Shown here: piece by piece, positions 26,378 through 36,182 of the stretch
Numbering within the stretch: the stretch's first letter is position 1
Layout of the letters: each line of letters begins with the position of its first letter
Assembly: GCA_015060165.1 (NCBI GenBank)
Contig: SUZC01000012.1
Coordinates: 1 to 64,000 of the forward strand
Origin: Rikenellaceae bacterium
GTDB lineage: Bacteria; Bacteroidota; Bacteroidia; Bacteroidales; Rikenellaceae
Direction of reading: 5' to 3'
Length of the DNA stretch: 64,000 nt
Program-made: the position numbers and the translations under genes
Notes under the pieces: model-generated
The model's database searches: none
What the model was told of the DNA's origin: nothing
The model's input: the letters and a program-made list of their open reading frames with translations, nothing else

Positions 26378-27328
26378 CTATTTGCCGAAGTTCGCTTCGA
26401 TATAATCTTTGAGTTTGAATTTGGTCTTGCTTTCGGGTAACTCGCCATCTTTTATGACCGTATGAATCATCAATGGTCGACGCTTGATGGCAAAATCCTG
26501 AATAAAGGTCTTAATCTCGTTGTGGTTTGTAAACATAGGCGCACCGGCAATATTGTGCCCCTGATACTCCATATCGTAGAACCAGTATGGGGAATTCTCC
26601 TTTGCCAGCTCCTCGCTCAAGTATTTAGGACCATAGAAACCAATACCCATCATAGTTGCCTTGTCGTAGGGGACTTGTTGGTCGGAGTTGCCGTGGAACA
26701 TAATAATTGGCGCAGGTTTGTTCTTCCACTTTGGCTTGCCATCAACCGAGAAGATAGCTCCTGCAAACGACATTACACCTGCATAGTCGAAGCCTTCGGG
26801 GAGTACCGCTGCCAATGAGGTGCGATTGGCAATTGCATATTCGGCCTGCAAGGCTGTGATGGCACCTGCGCTCGAACCGCTTGTGATTAGCTTAGTCGGG
26901 TTGATTTGCAGCTTTTCGTGGTTCTCTATGATAAACAATGTGGCGCTAAACAGATCTTCAACAGCCATATTGATAGCTTTGTTGAGCTGTATTACAACAT
27001 CTTTAACTGAAGGAGTCTGCTCGCTTTGAGTCATCATAGGGCGAAGCCCACGTCGATAATCTATCGACACTACGTCATAACCTTCATCAAGAAGCATTTG
27101 AAAATATGGCTCATACCACTCCTGATATCTTACTCCATTCACAAAACCACCTCCAAAGATGTATATCACGCAGGGACGGTAGCCCTCGACATTGGCTGAA
27201 TAGTGGTCCAGATATAACGAATCAGCACCTTTGACGGCATATAGATAGGTCTTTCTCTCCGGGAGTTTAGCCATCGCCGATGAAACGCACAGAACGAACA
27301 ACGATAGCAAAAGTGAAATCTTTCTCAT
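26378..27328 (-). CDS. Secreted alpha/beta hydrolase (esterase)
   Basis: A 316-residue exported protein (signal peptide ending in SSAMA). It has an oxyanion-hole segment IYIFGGGFVNG near 55-65, the nucleophile elbow SGSSAG, and a late Asp/His pair (GNSDQQVPYD and YQGHN), as in BD-FAE/carboxylesterase-like enzymes. Likely an esterase acting on acetylated or feruloylated glycans or small esters in the periplasm; the substrate is inferred only from the family. It is followed directly by the phosphoesterase gene. The rarA stop is 24 bases upstream, so it may share its transcript. Confidence 0.8.
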   Translation of the reverse strand: MRKISLLLSLFVLCVSSAMAKLPERKTYLYAVKGADSLYLDHYSANVEGYRPCVIYIFGGGFVNGVRYQEWYEPYFQMLLDEGYDVVSIDYRRGLRPMMTQSEQTPSVKDVVIQLNKAINMAVEDLFSATLFIIENHEKLQINPTKLITSGSSAGAITALQAEYAIANRTSLAAVLPEGFDYAGVMSFAGAIFSVDGKPKWKNKPAPIIMFHGNSDQQVPYDKATMMGIGFYGPKYLSEELAKENSPYWFYDMEYQGHNIAGAPMFTNHNEIKTFIQDFAIKRRPLMIHTVIKDGELPESKTKFKLKDYIEANFGK

Positions 27329-27352
27329 AATTTGTATCTCTCTAAATTTTAA

Positions 27353-28627
27353 TTATTTGTACTTTTCTCCCCATAGGCGTTCCATTCGCTCGGCAATCTT
27401 GGCTTCGGTGGAGTTTTGTAGATTGGGTTTGTAGAATCTGCGACCTGCGATACTCTCTGGTAAGAACTCCTGCTCGACAAACGACCCATCGAAGTCGTGG
27501 GCATATTTGTAACCTTTGGCATAACCTGCATCGCTCATCAGTTTTGTAGGAGCGTTACGAAGATGCAGTGGAACGGGACGATTCGTTGTGTCGTGTTCGA
27601 CAAACGACAGTGCCTCATTTATAGCCATATAAGCCGAGTTACTCTTGGGACTTGTGGCCAGATAAATTGTTGTCTCAGCAAGTGTTATGCGTGCCTCGGG
27701 CATTCCTATCTTGTGGACAGTATCGAAGCAGGCATTGGCTAAGAGCAGTGCGTTTGGATTGGCCAGGCCAATATCCTCCGATGCCAGAATAACCAATCGG
27801 CGGGCTATGAATCGGGGTTCTTCTCCTCCTGCTAACATGCGGGCCAGATAGTAGATGGCTGCATTGGGGTCGCTGCCACGCACCGATTTGATAAATGCCG
27901 ATATGACATCGTAGTGTTGTTCGCCATTCTTGTCGTAAAGTGCAATGTTTTGTTGCAAGCACTCGGTCACATAGGCGTCGGTTATCTCAATATCGCCATC
28001 CGTGGCACCTGCTATTATGTCAAGAATGTTAAGCAACTTTCGTGCATCTCCACCTGAGAATTTGAATAGTGCTTCGGTCTCGGTTACCTTTACATTGCGT
28101 TCCCGCAGGCCATTTTCAGAGTTTATGGCACGGTCGAGCAGTGTGGCGAGCTCTTCATCGTTCATCGATTTGAGAATGTAGACCTGGCAACGGCTCAGGA
28201 GTGGTGAGATGACCTCAAATGATGGGTTCTCTGTTGTGGCACCGATAAGTGTCACAATACCTTGCTCTACAGCTCCGAGCAATGAATCTTGTTGGCTCTT
28301 GTTGAAGCGGTGAATCTCGTCGATAAACAAAAATGCGGCCGATTGCTGAAATAAGCTCTGCTTGCGTGCCGATTCAATCACCTCTCTTACGTCTTTAACG
28401 CCTGATGTTACGGCTGATAGGGTGTAGAATGGGCGTTTGAGTTGATTGGCGACGAGTTTGGCGAGGGTCGTTTTACCCACACCGGGAGGACCCCACAGAA
28501 TGAACGAGGGTACGTTCCCCGTCTCTAAAAATTTACGGAAAACTCCATTTGGCCCAACAAGATGTGTTTGGCCTATATACTCTTCGATGGTTTGCGGACG
28601 CAAACGCTCTGCCAACGGTTTACTCAT
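27353..28627 (-). CDS. rarA: Replication-associated recombination protein A (RarA/MgsA)
   Basis: A 424-residue AAA+ protein related to clamp loaders and Wrnip1, acting at stalled forks. It starts [19 protein letters not shown], has Walker [14 protein letters not shown], Walker [17 protein letters not shown], the sensor segment [13 protein letters not shown], and a C-terminal tetramerisation part with [18 protein letters not shown]. Length and motifs are normal. ATG 28625-28627. Confidence 0.96.
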   Translation of the reverse strand: MSKPLAERLRPQTIEEYIGQTHLVGPNGVFRKFLETGNVPSFILWGPPGVGKTTLAKLVANQLKRPFYTLSAVTSGVKDVREVIESARKQSLFQQSAAFLFIDEIHRFNKSQQDSLLGAVEQGIVTLIGATTENPSFEVISPLLSRCQVYILKSMNDEELATLLDRAINSENGLRERNVKVTETEALFKFSGGDARKLLNILDIIAGATDGDIEITDAYVTECLQQNIALYDKNGEQHYDVISAFIKSVRGSDPNAAIYYLARMLAGGEEPRFIARRLVILASEDIGLANPNALLLANACFDTVHKIGMPEARITLAETTIYLATSPKSNSAYMAINEALSFVEHDTTNRPVPLHLRNAPTKLMSDAGYAKGYKYAHDFDGSFVEQEFLPESIAGRRFYKPNLQNSTEAKIAERMERLWGEKYK

Positions 28628-28780
28628 AGCTTTCTAAAACTCTTTGCGGCGATAATGTCTATTGTGGCGGTTGTCGCATCTTGATGCAAAGTTAAACAAT
28701 ATTTCCCTCCATACAATATTCCGATGCAGCTAAATACCCCTAAAAGAATCTTTTTTATGGCATCATTCGGTTAATTTTAC

Positions 28781-28788
28781 TATATTTG
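28781..28788 (+). promoter_or_regulatory. -7 box of the FAD-oxidoreductase gene
   Basis: TATATTTG lies 16 bases before the ATG at 28804. No good -33 TTTG is seen at the expected distance. Confidence 0.45.
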
Positions 28789-28803
28789 TAGACAAAAGCT
28801 ATA

Positions 28804-30819
28804 ATGTTTAAATATATGAAGAAGATTCTATTTATTTTCTCGGCTGCTGCTATGCTGTTATGTGGCAGTTGTTCACACGAAGAGTACGAGTGCGACGTGT
28901 GCGTTTATGGCGGAACTTCATCGGGAGTGATCGCGGCTTATGCTGTGGCAAAGCAGGGTAAGAAGGTGCTGCTTGTGGAGCCTGCATATCGTTTGGGTGG
29001 TCTTTCATCGGGCGGTCTTGGAATGACCGATATCGGTAACAAGCAGGTTGTTAAGGGCCTTTCGCTTGACTTCTATCGTCGTGTGGGTGCTCACTACGGA
29101 GCTTTGGAGCAGTGGATTTTCGAACCAAGCGTGGCTGAGAGCATCTTTAAAGGATATATTGAGCGTGGTCAGGTTGAGGTGCTTTACGGTCATCGTATCT
29201 TGGAGGCCGCAAAGCAGGGCACTCAGTTGACATCTATCAAGTTGGAAAATGTAGAGAAATTCTGTGGCCGTGCCAATGTGAAGGCTAAGGTCTATATCGA
29301 TTGCTCGTATGAGGGCGATTTGATGGCTCGCTCGGGTGTGAGCTATACAGTTGGTCGCGAGCCTAATTCGCTCTACAACGAGGATTACAACGGTGTGCAG
29401 ATGCGTCAATACCACCAGTTCCCCGATGGCGTCGACCCTTATGTTGTTGAGGGCGACCCTGAGAGCGGTCTTTTGTGGGGCATCTCGCCTGAGCCATTGG
29501 CCGAGCAGGGTAGCGGCGATAATAAAGTTCAAGCATACAACTATCGTATGTGTCTGACCGATGTGAAAGAGAATGCTATCCCTATCACTCGCCCCGATGA
29601 TTATGACTCTACGAAATATGAGTTGCTTCTGCGTTTGATTAAGGCTAAGGGTGATAACTCTATCCATTCTTATTTTCATTTCAGCCATATGCCCAACCAC
29701 AAAACCGATATCAATAATAACGGAGGTTTCTCGTCGGATATGATTGGAATGAACCATAATTATCCCGAGGCATCATACGAGGAGCGTGAAAAGATTATTG
29801 AGGCTCATAGAAGTTACACCTTCGGCCTTTTATGGTTCTTGGGCCACGATGAGCGTGTGCCGGAGCAGATTCGCAATGAGATGCTTCGTTGGGGGTTGCC
29901 AAAAGATGAGTATGTAGAGTACGGTCATTGGACTCCGCAGCTCTATATTCGCGAGGCTCGCCGCATGGTAGGTGAGTACGTTACAACCCAGGCTAACTGC
30001 GATAATCGTATAACAGTTGAGGATGGCATTGGTATGGCTGCTTATACGATGGATTCGCATAATTGCCAGCGTGTAGTGATTGTGAAGGATGGTAAGGCTA
30101 TGGTTAAAAACGAGGGTGATGCTCAGATTTTCGGTGGCCTGCCTTACGACATATCATATCGCTCGATTACTCCGAAACGCGAGGAGTGTAGCAATCTACT
30201 TGTGCCGGTTTGTCTGTCGGCAAGCCATATCGCTTACGGCTCAATCCGTATGGAGCCTGTGTTTATGCTTCTTGGTCAGAGTGCAGCAAAGGCTGCTTGT
30301 TTGGCCATCGATGGAGGTGTGAAGGTTCAGGAGGTTGACTATCGCGATATTCAGCGTATGTACGAGGTCGATCCATTGCTCGATGGTACGGCAGCCGATA
30401 TTGTGATTGATGATACGGCCATCGAGGTTGACGAAAAATCAGATTGGAAAAGAATCAAAGCCAACAACGGCTATGGTCGTTCATATTTCACCCTCGATCC
30501 GGTTCGAGCAGAGCGTCGTTTGCGTTTCCCATTTGAGGTTAAGGAGTCGGGTAAGTATAAAGTTTATACCTATTACATTAACCTTTGGAATGCAGGCACC
30601 AAAGTTACCGAGTTGGAACTTTTTGACGGTAAGCAGAAGCAGAGAGTGTGGCTTGATGCCGGTAAGATTGAGGTGAAGGGTCAGACCTCAGGAGAATGGG
30701 TGTTGCTTGGCGAATACGATCTTTCGGCCGAGAATCCCGGATATGTGGAGTTTACCAACAATGGAAAAGTTACGGGTAAGATTGTTGCCGATGCCGTGTT
30801 GCTGGTTAAGAGTAAATAG
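28804..30819 (+). CDS. FAD-dependent oxidoreductase lipoprotein
   Basis: A 671-residue lipoprotein (signal ending CGSC, Cys about 23). An FAD_oxidored (PF12831-type) domain follows, starting with CDVCVYGGTSSGVIAAYAVA, the dinucleotide-binding loop, then LVEPAYRLGGLSSGGLG. The C-terminal 130 residues (from about VIDDTAIEVDEKSDWK) form a beta domain like the golvesin C-terminal/xanthan-lyase module found on secreted Bacteroidetes enzymes. Proteins of this kind occur in polysaccharide and glycoside-oxidation loci, but here there is no such cluster, so the substrate is unknown. An alternative start at 28816 would shorten the signal peptide. Confidence 0.85.
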   Translation: MFKYMKKILFIFSAAAMLLCGSCSHEEYECDVCVYGGTSSGVIAAYAVAKQGKKVLLVEPAYRLGGLSSGGLGMTDIGNKQVVKGLSLDFYRRVGAHYGALEQWIFEPSVAESIFKGYIERGQVEVLYGHRILEAAKQGTQLTSIKLENVEKFCGRANVKAKVYIDCSYEGDLMARSGVSYTVGREPNSLYNEDYNGVQMRQYHQFPDGVDPYVVEGDPESGLLWGISPEPLAEQGSGDNKVQAYNYRMCLTDVKENAIPITRPDDYDSTKYELLLRLIKAKGDNSIHSYFHFSHMPNHKTDINNNGGFSSDMIGMNHNYPEASYEEREKIIEAHRSYTFGLLWFLGHDERVPEQIRNEMLRWGLPKDEYVEYGHWTPQLYIREARRMVGEYVTTQANCDNRITVEDGIGMAAYTMDSHNCQRVVIVKDGKAMVKNEGDAQIFGGLPYDISYRSITPKREECSNLLVPVCLSASHIAYGSIRMEPVFMLLGQSAAKAACLAIDGGVKVQEVDYRDIQRMYEVDPLLDGTAADIVIDDTAIEVDEKSDWKRIKANNGYGRSYFTLDPVRAERRLRFPFEVKESGKYKVYTYYINLWNAGTKVTELELFDGKQKQRVWLDAGKIEVKGQTSGEWVLLGEYDLSAENPGYVEFTNNGKVTGKIVADAVLLVKSK

Positions 30820-30856
30820 CGTGGAACAATAAATTATCTGAGAATATGTGCAATGA

Positions 30857-30890
30857 AGTGGGTGCCTTTTTGGGGCACTCATTTCTTCTT
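30857..30890 (+). terminator. Terminator of the FAD-oxidoreductase gene
   Basis: GGTGCC and GGCACT-type arms around a T-rich loop are followed by CATTTCTTCTTT. A weak stem, just before the promoter of the next gene. Confidence 0.45.
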
Positions 30891-30914
30891 TCGTGTAGGA
30901 AGTTGGGAAGCACT

Positions 30915-30946
30915 TTTGTCAATCTCCCTAAAATAATGTATATTTG
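30915..30946 (+). promoter_or_regulatory. Promoter of the acyl-ACP thioesterase gene
   Basis: TTTG (30915-30918), a 20-base gap, then TATATTTG (30939-30946): a near-perfect Bacteroidetes promoter. The leader before the GTG at 30974 is about 20 bases. Confidence 0.8.
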
Positions 30947-30973
30947 CCGAGAATAATATAAATATGGAATAAA

Positions 30974-31699
30974 GTGGAGAAGAGTGTATTTAAATATAGC
31001 GTCGACCCGCAGCGAGTAGATTTTACAGGCCGCATATCAATATCGTCTATGTTCGATTTGATTCTTGGTGCCGCAGGTGAGGATGCACATAATCGTGGTT
31101 TCGGCATTGATGCTTTGGCTGAGCGTAATACAGGCTGGGTATTGTCTCGAATCTGTTTTGAGTTGGATTCTATCCCCAAGGAGTACGATCAGATAGTTCT
31201 GAATACTTGGATTAGCGATTATAACCGACTCTCATCGACTCGTAACTTTATTCTCTACGATGCCGATGGTAAGGAGTTTGGTCGAGCCGTGTCGCAGTGG
31301 TGTATGCTTGATTATAATACCCGTATGCCGGTAGATATGTCTATTATGGCTGCGGCTCACGAGGGTCATATGGTCGATGCGCCGTCGCCTTGTGAGCGTC
31401 CTCGTCGTCTAGCAAGTGTCGACAGTGAGCCTATCGTGCAGCATAAGGTGGCATATAGTGATATCGATTTCAACCGCCATATGAATACAATGCGATATAT
31501 CGATATAGTTTTCGATTCGATGCCTATCGAAGTCCCCGAAAACTTGAATGCTATGCGTATGGATATCAATTTTATTCGCGAGGCAAGATATGGCGATACT
31601 CTGCAGCTGATGGCCCAGCAGCAGGAGGCGTTACGCAATTATGAGTATCGTAATTCCGAAGGTGATGTTCTATGCAGAATGTCACTCGAGGTCAAGTGA
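30974..31699 (+). CDS. Acyl-ACP thioesterase
   Basis: 241 residues with two hot-dog folds as in FatA/bacterial acyl-ACP thioesterases: VDPQRVDFTGRISISSMFDLIL at the start, RNFILYDADGKEFGRAVSQWCMLD, and VAYSDIDFNRHMNTMRYID in the second half. That last segment carries the catalytic Asp, Asn and His. It releases fatty acids from ACP, setting chain length for membrane lipids or free fatty acid. Start is GTG at 30974; an ATG ten bases upstream is out of frame and stops after one codon. A LytTR regulator and an acyl-CoA ligase follow on the same strand. Confidence 0.9.
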   Translation: MEKSVFKYSVDPQRVDFTGRISISSMFDLILGAAGEDAHNRGFGIDALAERNTGWVLSRICFELDSIPKEYDQIVLNTWISDYNRLSSTRNFILYDADGKEFGRAVSQWCMLDYNTRMPVDMSIMAAAHEGHMVDAPSPCERPRRLASVDSEPIVQHKVAYSDIDFNRHMNTMRYIDIVFDSMPIEVPENLNAMRMDINFIREARYGDTLQLMAQQQEALRNYEYRNSEGDVLCRMSLEVK

Positions 31700-31749
31700 T
31701 AGTTTAATAAAGGGCAGAGTGTACAATCCTGCCCGCAATTCAATAATAT

Positions 31750-32622
31750 ATGACTCCAATTCCGTCATTTATTTACAAGAAATCGAACCAGATTACTATG
31801 GTGGTCTTCGTTCCGATTTTCGCCTTGTTATTCATTGCAATTTATAGCCCATTTGATTTCAATCAGATTGATACCGAGGGCAAAGTATTGTCGTGGTTGC
31901 ATATACAGTCGCGAGAAGTTGCTGTGCATCTTATCACACTTGGTCTTATTTTGATTGGTATGGCAGTGGCCGCTATCAGCCGCTGGATTATGGGAGTCTA
32001 TACTCGTAAGCATCAGATATCATATGTGGCTTATATATCGTGGATAGCCTGCGAGATATTGGTTATGACCTTGCTCTTTACGTTGGGCGGATTCTCAATC
32101 GAGCCCAATAAGGGCCTTGTTACCATATTCCGAAATTCGTTGGCTAAGACCTTCTTCATTCTGCTTATCCCCTATACTCTTTGTTATATCTATTTTATCT
32201 GGCAGGAGCGTGTTGCCCAGCTACGTTCAATTAAGGCTCGATTGGCAGAGGATGAGACAACGTTGAAGGCAGCCTATGTGCAGATTTTCGATGATAAGGG
32301 AGAGATGCGATTGTCGGTACGCCGTGAGAATCTGATTATGTTGGAGTCGGCTGACAACTATGTATGTGTTTGGTATCTTAACAATAACTCGCCCAAGAAG
32401 GTTTTGGTACGTAATACCTTGAAAAATATTGCCGACTCTTTATCGTCGACTCATATCCAGCGATGCCATCGTTCGTATGTTGTGAATCTCGATTTGGTGA
32501 AGGTTATGCGTCGCGAGAAGGAGGGGGTATTCGTGGAACTGGGTATCGATGGAGTCCCCGAAGTTCCTATCTCGAAGACCTATTCCGATGCTATCAAAAA
32601 GTGGCTTATCGACAATGCATAG
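31750..32622 (+). CDS. Membrane-anchored LytTR-family regulator
   Basis: A 290-residue protein with four hydrophobic helices in the first 150 residues (MVVFVPIFALLFIAIYSPF, LITLGLILIGMAVAAI, ISWIACEILVMTLLF, FFILLIPYTLCYIYFI). A short charged linker joins them to a LytTR DNA-binding domain at about 195-290, with ENLIMLESADNYVCVWY and HIQRCHRSYVVNLDLV. Such fusions lack a response-regulator receiver and may bind DNA from the membrane. No partner histidine kinase is near. It lies between two fatty-acid genes, which might be targets; that is inference only. Confidence 0.85.
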   Translation: MTPIPSFIYKKSNQITMVVFVPIFALLFIAIYSPFDFNQIDTEGKVLSWLHIQSREVAVHLITLGLILIGMAVAAISRWIMGVYTRKHQISYVAYISWIACEILVMTLLFTLGGFSIEPNKGLVTIFRNSLAKTFFILLIPYTLCYIYFIWQERVAQLRSIKARLAEDETTLKAAYVQIFDDKGEMRLSVRRENLIMLESADNYVCVWYLNNNSPKKVLVRNTLKNIADSLSSTHIQRCHRSYVVNLDLVKVMRREKEGVFVELGIDGVPEVPISKTYSDAIKKWLIDNA

Positions 32623-32862
32623 ACTCAGATTTCGCCACCGTGTCAATCGTGGTTAGTACTTAAATGTGAAATTTTCACCCCTAAATTCAGGAATTTTGTC
32701 CCCTATAAGGATTTCGCCACTCATAATAGGGCGTTGTCACATAAATTTTCAGATTTCAAACTACCGTCCCATCTTTGCATAATCAAAATAGGGTTTTGCC
32801 TCATCGTGTGAAACTATTTTGGTGTACTAATTAGCTAATTGTATACCCAATTAAATTTTATT
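32623..32862. other. Spacer before the acyl-CoA ligase gene
   Basis: 240 bases without a gene. It contains the palindrome GTGAAATTTTCAC (32665-32677) and a CATCTTTG that is one base off a -7 box (about 32771-32778). The arms CAAAATAG and CTATTTTG lie near the end and could form a leader hairpin. Confidence 0.35.
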
Positions 32863-34500
32863 ATGCAACACTACTTAACCATTCTACAATCAACAATGCG
32901 TCGCCGCTGGGATTGCCAGGCGTTGAGCGATTATCGTGGTACTACATTTACATTTGCAGAGATAGCTACTGAGATTTACCGTCTTCACGCTATCTTCGAG
33001 CAGGTGGGTGTAAAGCCAGGTGACCGTGTGGCGTTGGCAGCTAAGAATAGTGCGCGTTGGGCAATTGGATTCCTTGCTGCTGTTACATATCGTGCAGTTG
33101 CGGTACCTATCCTTAGCGATTTTGCTATTGCCGACATTCAGAGTTTGGTAGACCACTCTGAGAGCGTAGTATTGTTTACCGAGAGTAGAATGTGGGATGA
33201 AATGTCGTCAGACAATATGCCTAAGCTTAGTGCCACAATCTCTTCTGAGGATTTCTCGGCTCTCTATTGCCGTGATTGCGATGCGCAGACTTTGGTGGCT
33301 AAGGCTACAGGCTCTATGCCTAAGGTTTTCCCTGCTCAGAAGCGAGAGCAGATTACCGATTATACATTCGGCGACATGGATGATTTGGCGGTTATCAACT
33401 ACACATCTGGCACTACAAGTTCGCCCAAGGGTGTGATGCTTACAACCCGCAATATCTCATCAAATATCGATTTTGCATTGAAAAATATTCCTGTCGAGGA
33501 TGGTTATACATTGATGTCAATGTTGCCTTTGGCTCATATGTACGGTATGGCTTTTGAGTTCTTGTATCCGTTGAGCGGAGGTGCCCATATCTTCTTCTTG
33601 GGCAAGACTCCAACCCCAACTTTGCTTTTGCAGGCGTTGGCCGACATTAAGCCCTATTTGCTTATCACAGTGCCATTGGTATTGGAGAAGATCTTCAAGA
33701 ATAAGGTGATGCCTACACTCGAGAAGCCTATGATGCGCGTGTTGACTTCAATTCCTGGTGTGCGTAATATTATATACGGTAAGGTTCGCGAGAAGTTGTT
33801 GACAACATTTGGTGGCAATCTGAACTCTATCGTAATTGGAGGTGCTGCAATCAGTCGTCCCGTAGAGGTTGTTATGCGCAAGATTCGTTTGCCTTATACT
33901 GTAGGTTATGGTATGACAGAGTGTGCACCGCTTATCGGTTACTCTCCTTGGAGAGTTTTCCGCTTGGGCTCTTGCGGTCGTGCGGTGACAAATATCGATG
34001 TTCGTATCGATTCAAGCGATCCAGCAAAGGTTGTAGGAGAGATTCAGGTGAAGGGTGATAATGTGATGCAGGGTTATTATAAGAATCCCGAGGCTACACA
34101 AGCTGTATTTACCGAGGATGGTTACTTGCGTACGGGCGATTTGGGTATTATCGACAAGCAGGGGCATATCTTTATTCGCGGTCGCAGCAAGTGTATGATC
34201 TTGACTGCAAACGGCCAGAATATCTACCCTGAGGAGATCGAGGGTAAGATCAATTCGATGCCTTATGTGGGTGAGTCGTTGGTCGTAGAGCGTAATAAGG
34301 TATTGGTTGCATTGGTAGCGTTGTCTCAGGATGCTGTCGAGGGTATGTCGAAAGAGGATATCGAGGCAGCGATGGAGAACAATCGCCGTGAGTTGAACAA
34401 GACCTTGCCGATGTATAGCCAGATTGCAAAGGTTGAAATTATGGAGCAGGAGTTTGAGCATACGCCTAAGCGTTCAATCAAACGTTTCCTCTATAAATAA
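32863..34500 (+). CDS. Long-chain fatty acid-CoA ligase family (AMP-forming)
   Basis: 545 residues from the ATG at 32863 (an upstream TTG at 32839 would add eight atypical residues). The AMP-binding family core motifs are visible: INYTSGTTSSPKGVMLT (P-loop-like), YGMTECAPLIGY (acyl-adenylate motif), and YLRTGDLGIIDKQGHIFIRGRSK followed by the C-terminal Lys in PKRSIKRFLYK. It activates fatty acids to acyl-CoA or acyl-ACP. With the thioesterase 1.2 kb upstream it could recycle released fatty acids. Confidence 0.92.
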   Translation: MQHYLTILQSTMRRRWDCQALSDYRGTTFTFAEIATEIYRLHAIFEQVGVKPGDRVALAAKNSARWAIGFLAAVTYRAVAVPILSDFAIADIQSLVDHSESVVLFTESRMWDEMSSDNMPKLSATISSEDFSALYCRDCDAQTLVAKATGSMPKVFPAQKREQITDYTFGDMDDLAVINYTSGTTSSPKGVMLTTRNISSNIDFALKNIPVEDGYTLMSMLPLAHMYGMAFEFLYPLSGGAHIFFLGKTPTPTLLLQALADIKPYLLITVPLVLEKIFKNKVMPTLEKPMMRVLTSIPGVRNIIYGKVREKLLTTFGGNLNSIVIGGAAISRPVEVVMRKIRLPYTVGYGMTECAPLIGYSPWRVFRLGSCGRAVTNIDVRIDSSDPAKVVGEIQVKGDNVMQGYYKNPEATQAVFTEDGYLRTGDLGIIDKQGHIFIRGRSKCMILTANGQNIYPEEIEGKINSMPYVGESLVVERNKVLVALVALSQDAVEGMSKEDIEAAMENNRRELNKTLPMYSQIAKVEIMEQEFEHTPKRSIKRFLYK

Positions 34501-34556
34501 GATAAATGCTATTCTGACATAAGAGTAGCTATTAGCAGTTTTATTTGTGTATTGGT

Positions 34557-34597
34557 GTTTGGGGCAGACTCGGGAGAGTGAGCCCCAAACTTTTTTT
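34557..34597 (+). terminator. Terminator of the acyl-CoA ligase gene
   Basis: GTTTGGGGC (34557-34565) pairs with GCCCCAAAC (34582-34590), followed by seven T. Confidence 0.9.
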
Positions 34598-34618
34598 GTG
34601 ATTTTGCAACGCCGGGGG

Positions 34619-34649
34619 TTGATATAATCGACGACAGTTTGTAACTTTG
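34619..34649 (+). promoter_or_regulatory. Promoter of the serine-dehydratase-family gene
   Basis: TTG (34619-34621), a 20-base gap, then TAACTTTG (34642-34649). The leader to the ATG at 34674 is about 18 bases. Confidence 0.7.
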
Positions 34650-34673
34650 TGCAAATTTGATAATTCATATTAT

Positions 34674-35960
34674 ATGTTATCAGCAGATAAGCGTAGAGCT
34701 ATTATCGACCTTGTCAAGCGCGAGGTTGTGCCGGCAATAGGTTGTACCGAGCCTATTGCAGTATCGTTGTGTGTGGCACGCGCAGCCGAGATGTTGGGGC
34801 AGTTGCCAGAGAAGATCAATGTGCGATTGAGTGCCAATATTTTGAAGAATGCGATGGGTGTAGGTATCCCCGGAACGGGAATGATAGGTTTACCCATTGC
34901 GATTGCGCTGGGTGCTATTGTGGGCCGTTCGGAGTATGGACTGGAGGTGCTTAAAGATGCTACCCCCGAGGCTGTGGAGCAGGGTCGTCAGTATATCGAC
35001 AAACGTGGAATATCAATCGATTTAAAAGAGGGTATCGAGGAGAAACTTTATATTGAGGTGGAGGTACTCGGTGGTGATGGTAGTGCGCTTGCGATTATTT
35101 CGGGTGGTCACACCAATTTTGTATTCTTGCAGCATAATGGGCAGATCTTGTTGGATGCAAGAGTGCAGCAGGGTAGTGGCGATAGTAGCGATGATGTGGA
35201 GCTTAAATTGTGTACTGTATTCGATTTTGCCATGGAGTCGCCTATCGAAGAGATCGAGTTTATTATGGAGGCCAGACGTCTGAATAAGTCGGCAGCCGAG
35301 AGTGCTTTTGTAGCCGATTATGGCCATTCGCTTGGTCGTACATTGCGTAGCGAGCGTGAGTTGAGCATTATGGGCGATAGCATATTTTCGCGTATTATAT
35401 CCTACACAGCGGCAGCTTGCGATGCCCGTATGGGTGGAGCCATGGTGCCTGTGATGAGTAATTCGGGTAGTGGAAATCAGGGTATTACCGCTACGTTGCC
35501 GGTTGTGGTGTATGGTGAGGAGTGTGGTGCTTCGCACGAGCAGATGGTGAGAGCTTTGATGCTGAGCCATTTGACCGTTATTTACATCAAGCAGAGCCTT
35601 GGCCGTCTGTCGGCATTGTGCGGATGTGTGGTCGCAGCGGCTGGTTCGAGTTGTGGTATTACGTATCTTATGGGTGGTGGCTTCGATGAGGTGGCTATGG
35701 CCGTGAAGAATATGATTGCAAACCTTACGGGTATGATTTGCGATGGAGCGAAGCCAAGCTGCGCGTTGAAGTTGGCAAGTGGTGTATCGACAGCGGTGTT
35801 GTCGGCGATGATGGCTATGGAACATCGTTGTGTGTCGAAGTTGGAGGGAATTATCGACGAAGATGTCGACCGTTCAATTCGCAATCTGACAACCATTGGA
35901 CGTGATGGAATGAACGAGACTGATTCGCTTATTCTGAATATTATGACCGATAAATGCTAG
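34674..35960 (+). CDS. L-serine dehydratase alpha/L-cysteine desulfidase family (UPF0597)
   Basis: 428 residues. It has the family's Cys near the start (VVPAIGCTEPIAVSL), a central PGTGMIGLPIAIALGAIVG, and further conserved Cys late in the chain (LCGCVVAAAGSSCGI, ANLTGMICDGAKPSCALK) that in this family hold a 4Fe-4S cluster. Known members are cysteine desulfidase (CyuA-type, giving sulfide, ammonia and pyruvate) and the alpha part of bacterial serine dehydratase; which substrate applies cannot be told. Start is the ATG at 34674. A dispersed repeat element begins nine bases after the stop. Confidence 0.88.
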   Translation: MLSADKRRAIIDLVKREVVPAIGCTEPIAVSLCVARAAEMLGQLPEKINVRLSANILKNAMGVGIPGTGMIGLPIAIALGAIVGRSEYGLEVLKDATPEAVEQGRQYIDKRGISIDLKEGIEEKLYIEVEVLGGDGSALAIISGGHTNFVFLQHNGQILLDARVQQGSGDSSDDVELKLCTVFDFAMESPIEEIEFIMEARRLNKSAAESAFVADYGHSLGRTLRSERELSIMGDSIFSRIISYTAAACDARMGGAMVPVMSNSGSGNQGITATLPVVVYGEECGASHEQMVRALMLSHLTVIYIKQSLGRLSALCGCVVAAAGSSCGITYLMGGGFDEVAMAVKNMIANLTGMICDGAKPSCALKLASGVSTAVLSAMMAMEHRCVSKLEGIIDEDVDRSIRNLTTIGRDGMNETDSLILNIMTDKC

Positions 35961-35968
35961 TAAAAAAT

Positions 35969-36077
35969 ATATAACAAGGCTCTTTTGGCATCTTGCTTGT
36001 TTTCGAATTCCTCACATACGATTAGTATGCTGCGGATTCTCAAACTTCGTCAATCTTCAAAATAGCTCTTGTTATAT
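35969..36077 (+). repeat. Dispersed 110-bp element B, copy 1
   Basis: Bounded by perfect 10-base inverted ends ATATAACAAG and CTTGTTATAT. The inside reads GGCTCTTTTGGCATCTTGCTT ... CTCACATACG ... AGTATGCTGCGG ... CTTCAAAATAGCTC. A second copy lies at 46419-46529, also just behind a stop codon. A short third piece (CAAGGCTCTTTTGGG) is at about 36099-36113. Confidence 0.75.
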
Positions 36078-36133
36078 GCTTTTTTGAGTTTGAGGTATCA
36101 AGGCTCTTTTGGGTATTTTGTATATAAAATAAT

Positions 36134-36160
36134 AGCGGATATGAGTGAATCTTATCCGCT
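36134..36160. terminator. Terminator at the end of the second serine hydrolase gene
   Basis: AGCGGATA (36134-36141) pairs with TATCCGCT (36153-36160). On the minus strand it is followed by ATTATTTTATA and would end the gene at 36183-37241; on the plus strand TCTTTTAT follows. Confidence 0.6.
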
Positions 36161-36182
36161 TCTTTTATACCTATAATCCGCA

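Noticed and set aside
26377..26448. An N-terminal extension of the YfcE-type phosphoesterase
   Set aside because: It would lie wholly within the esterase gene and precede the conserved first strand; MKRIGIISDTHG is the family start.
35022..35825. A 267-codon minus-strand frame inside the serine-dehydratase-family gene
   Set aside because: His/Thr-rich shadow of a clear plus-strand gene.
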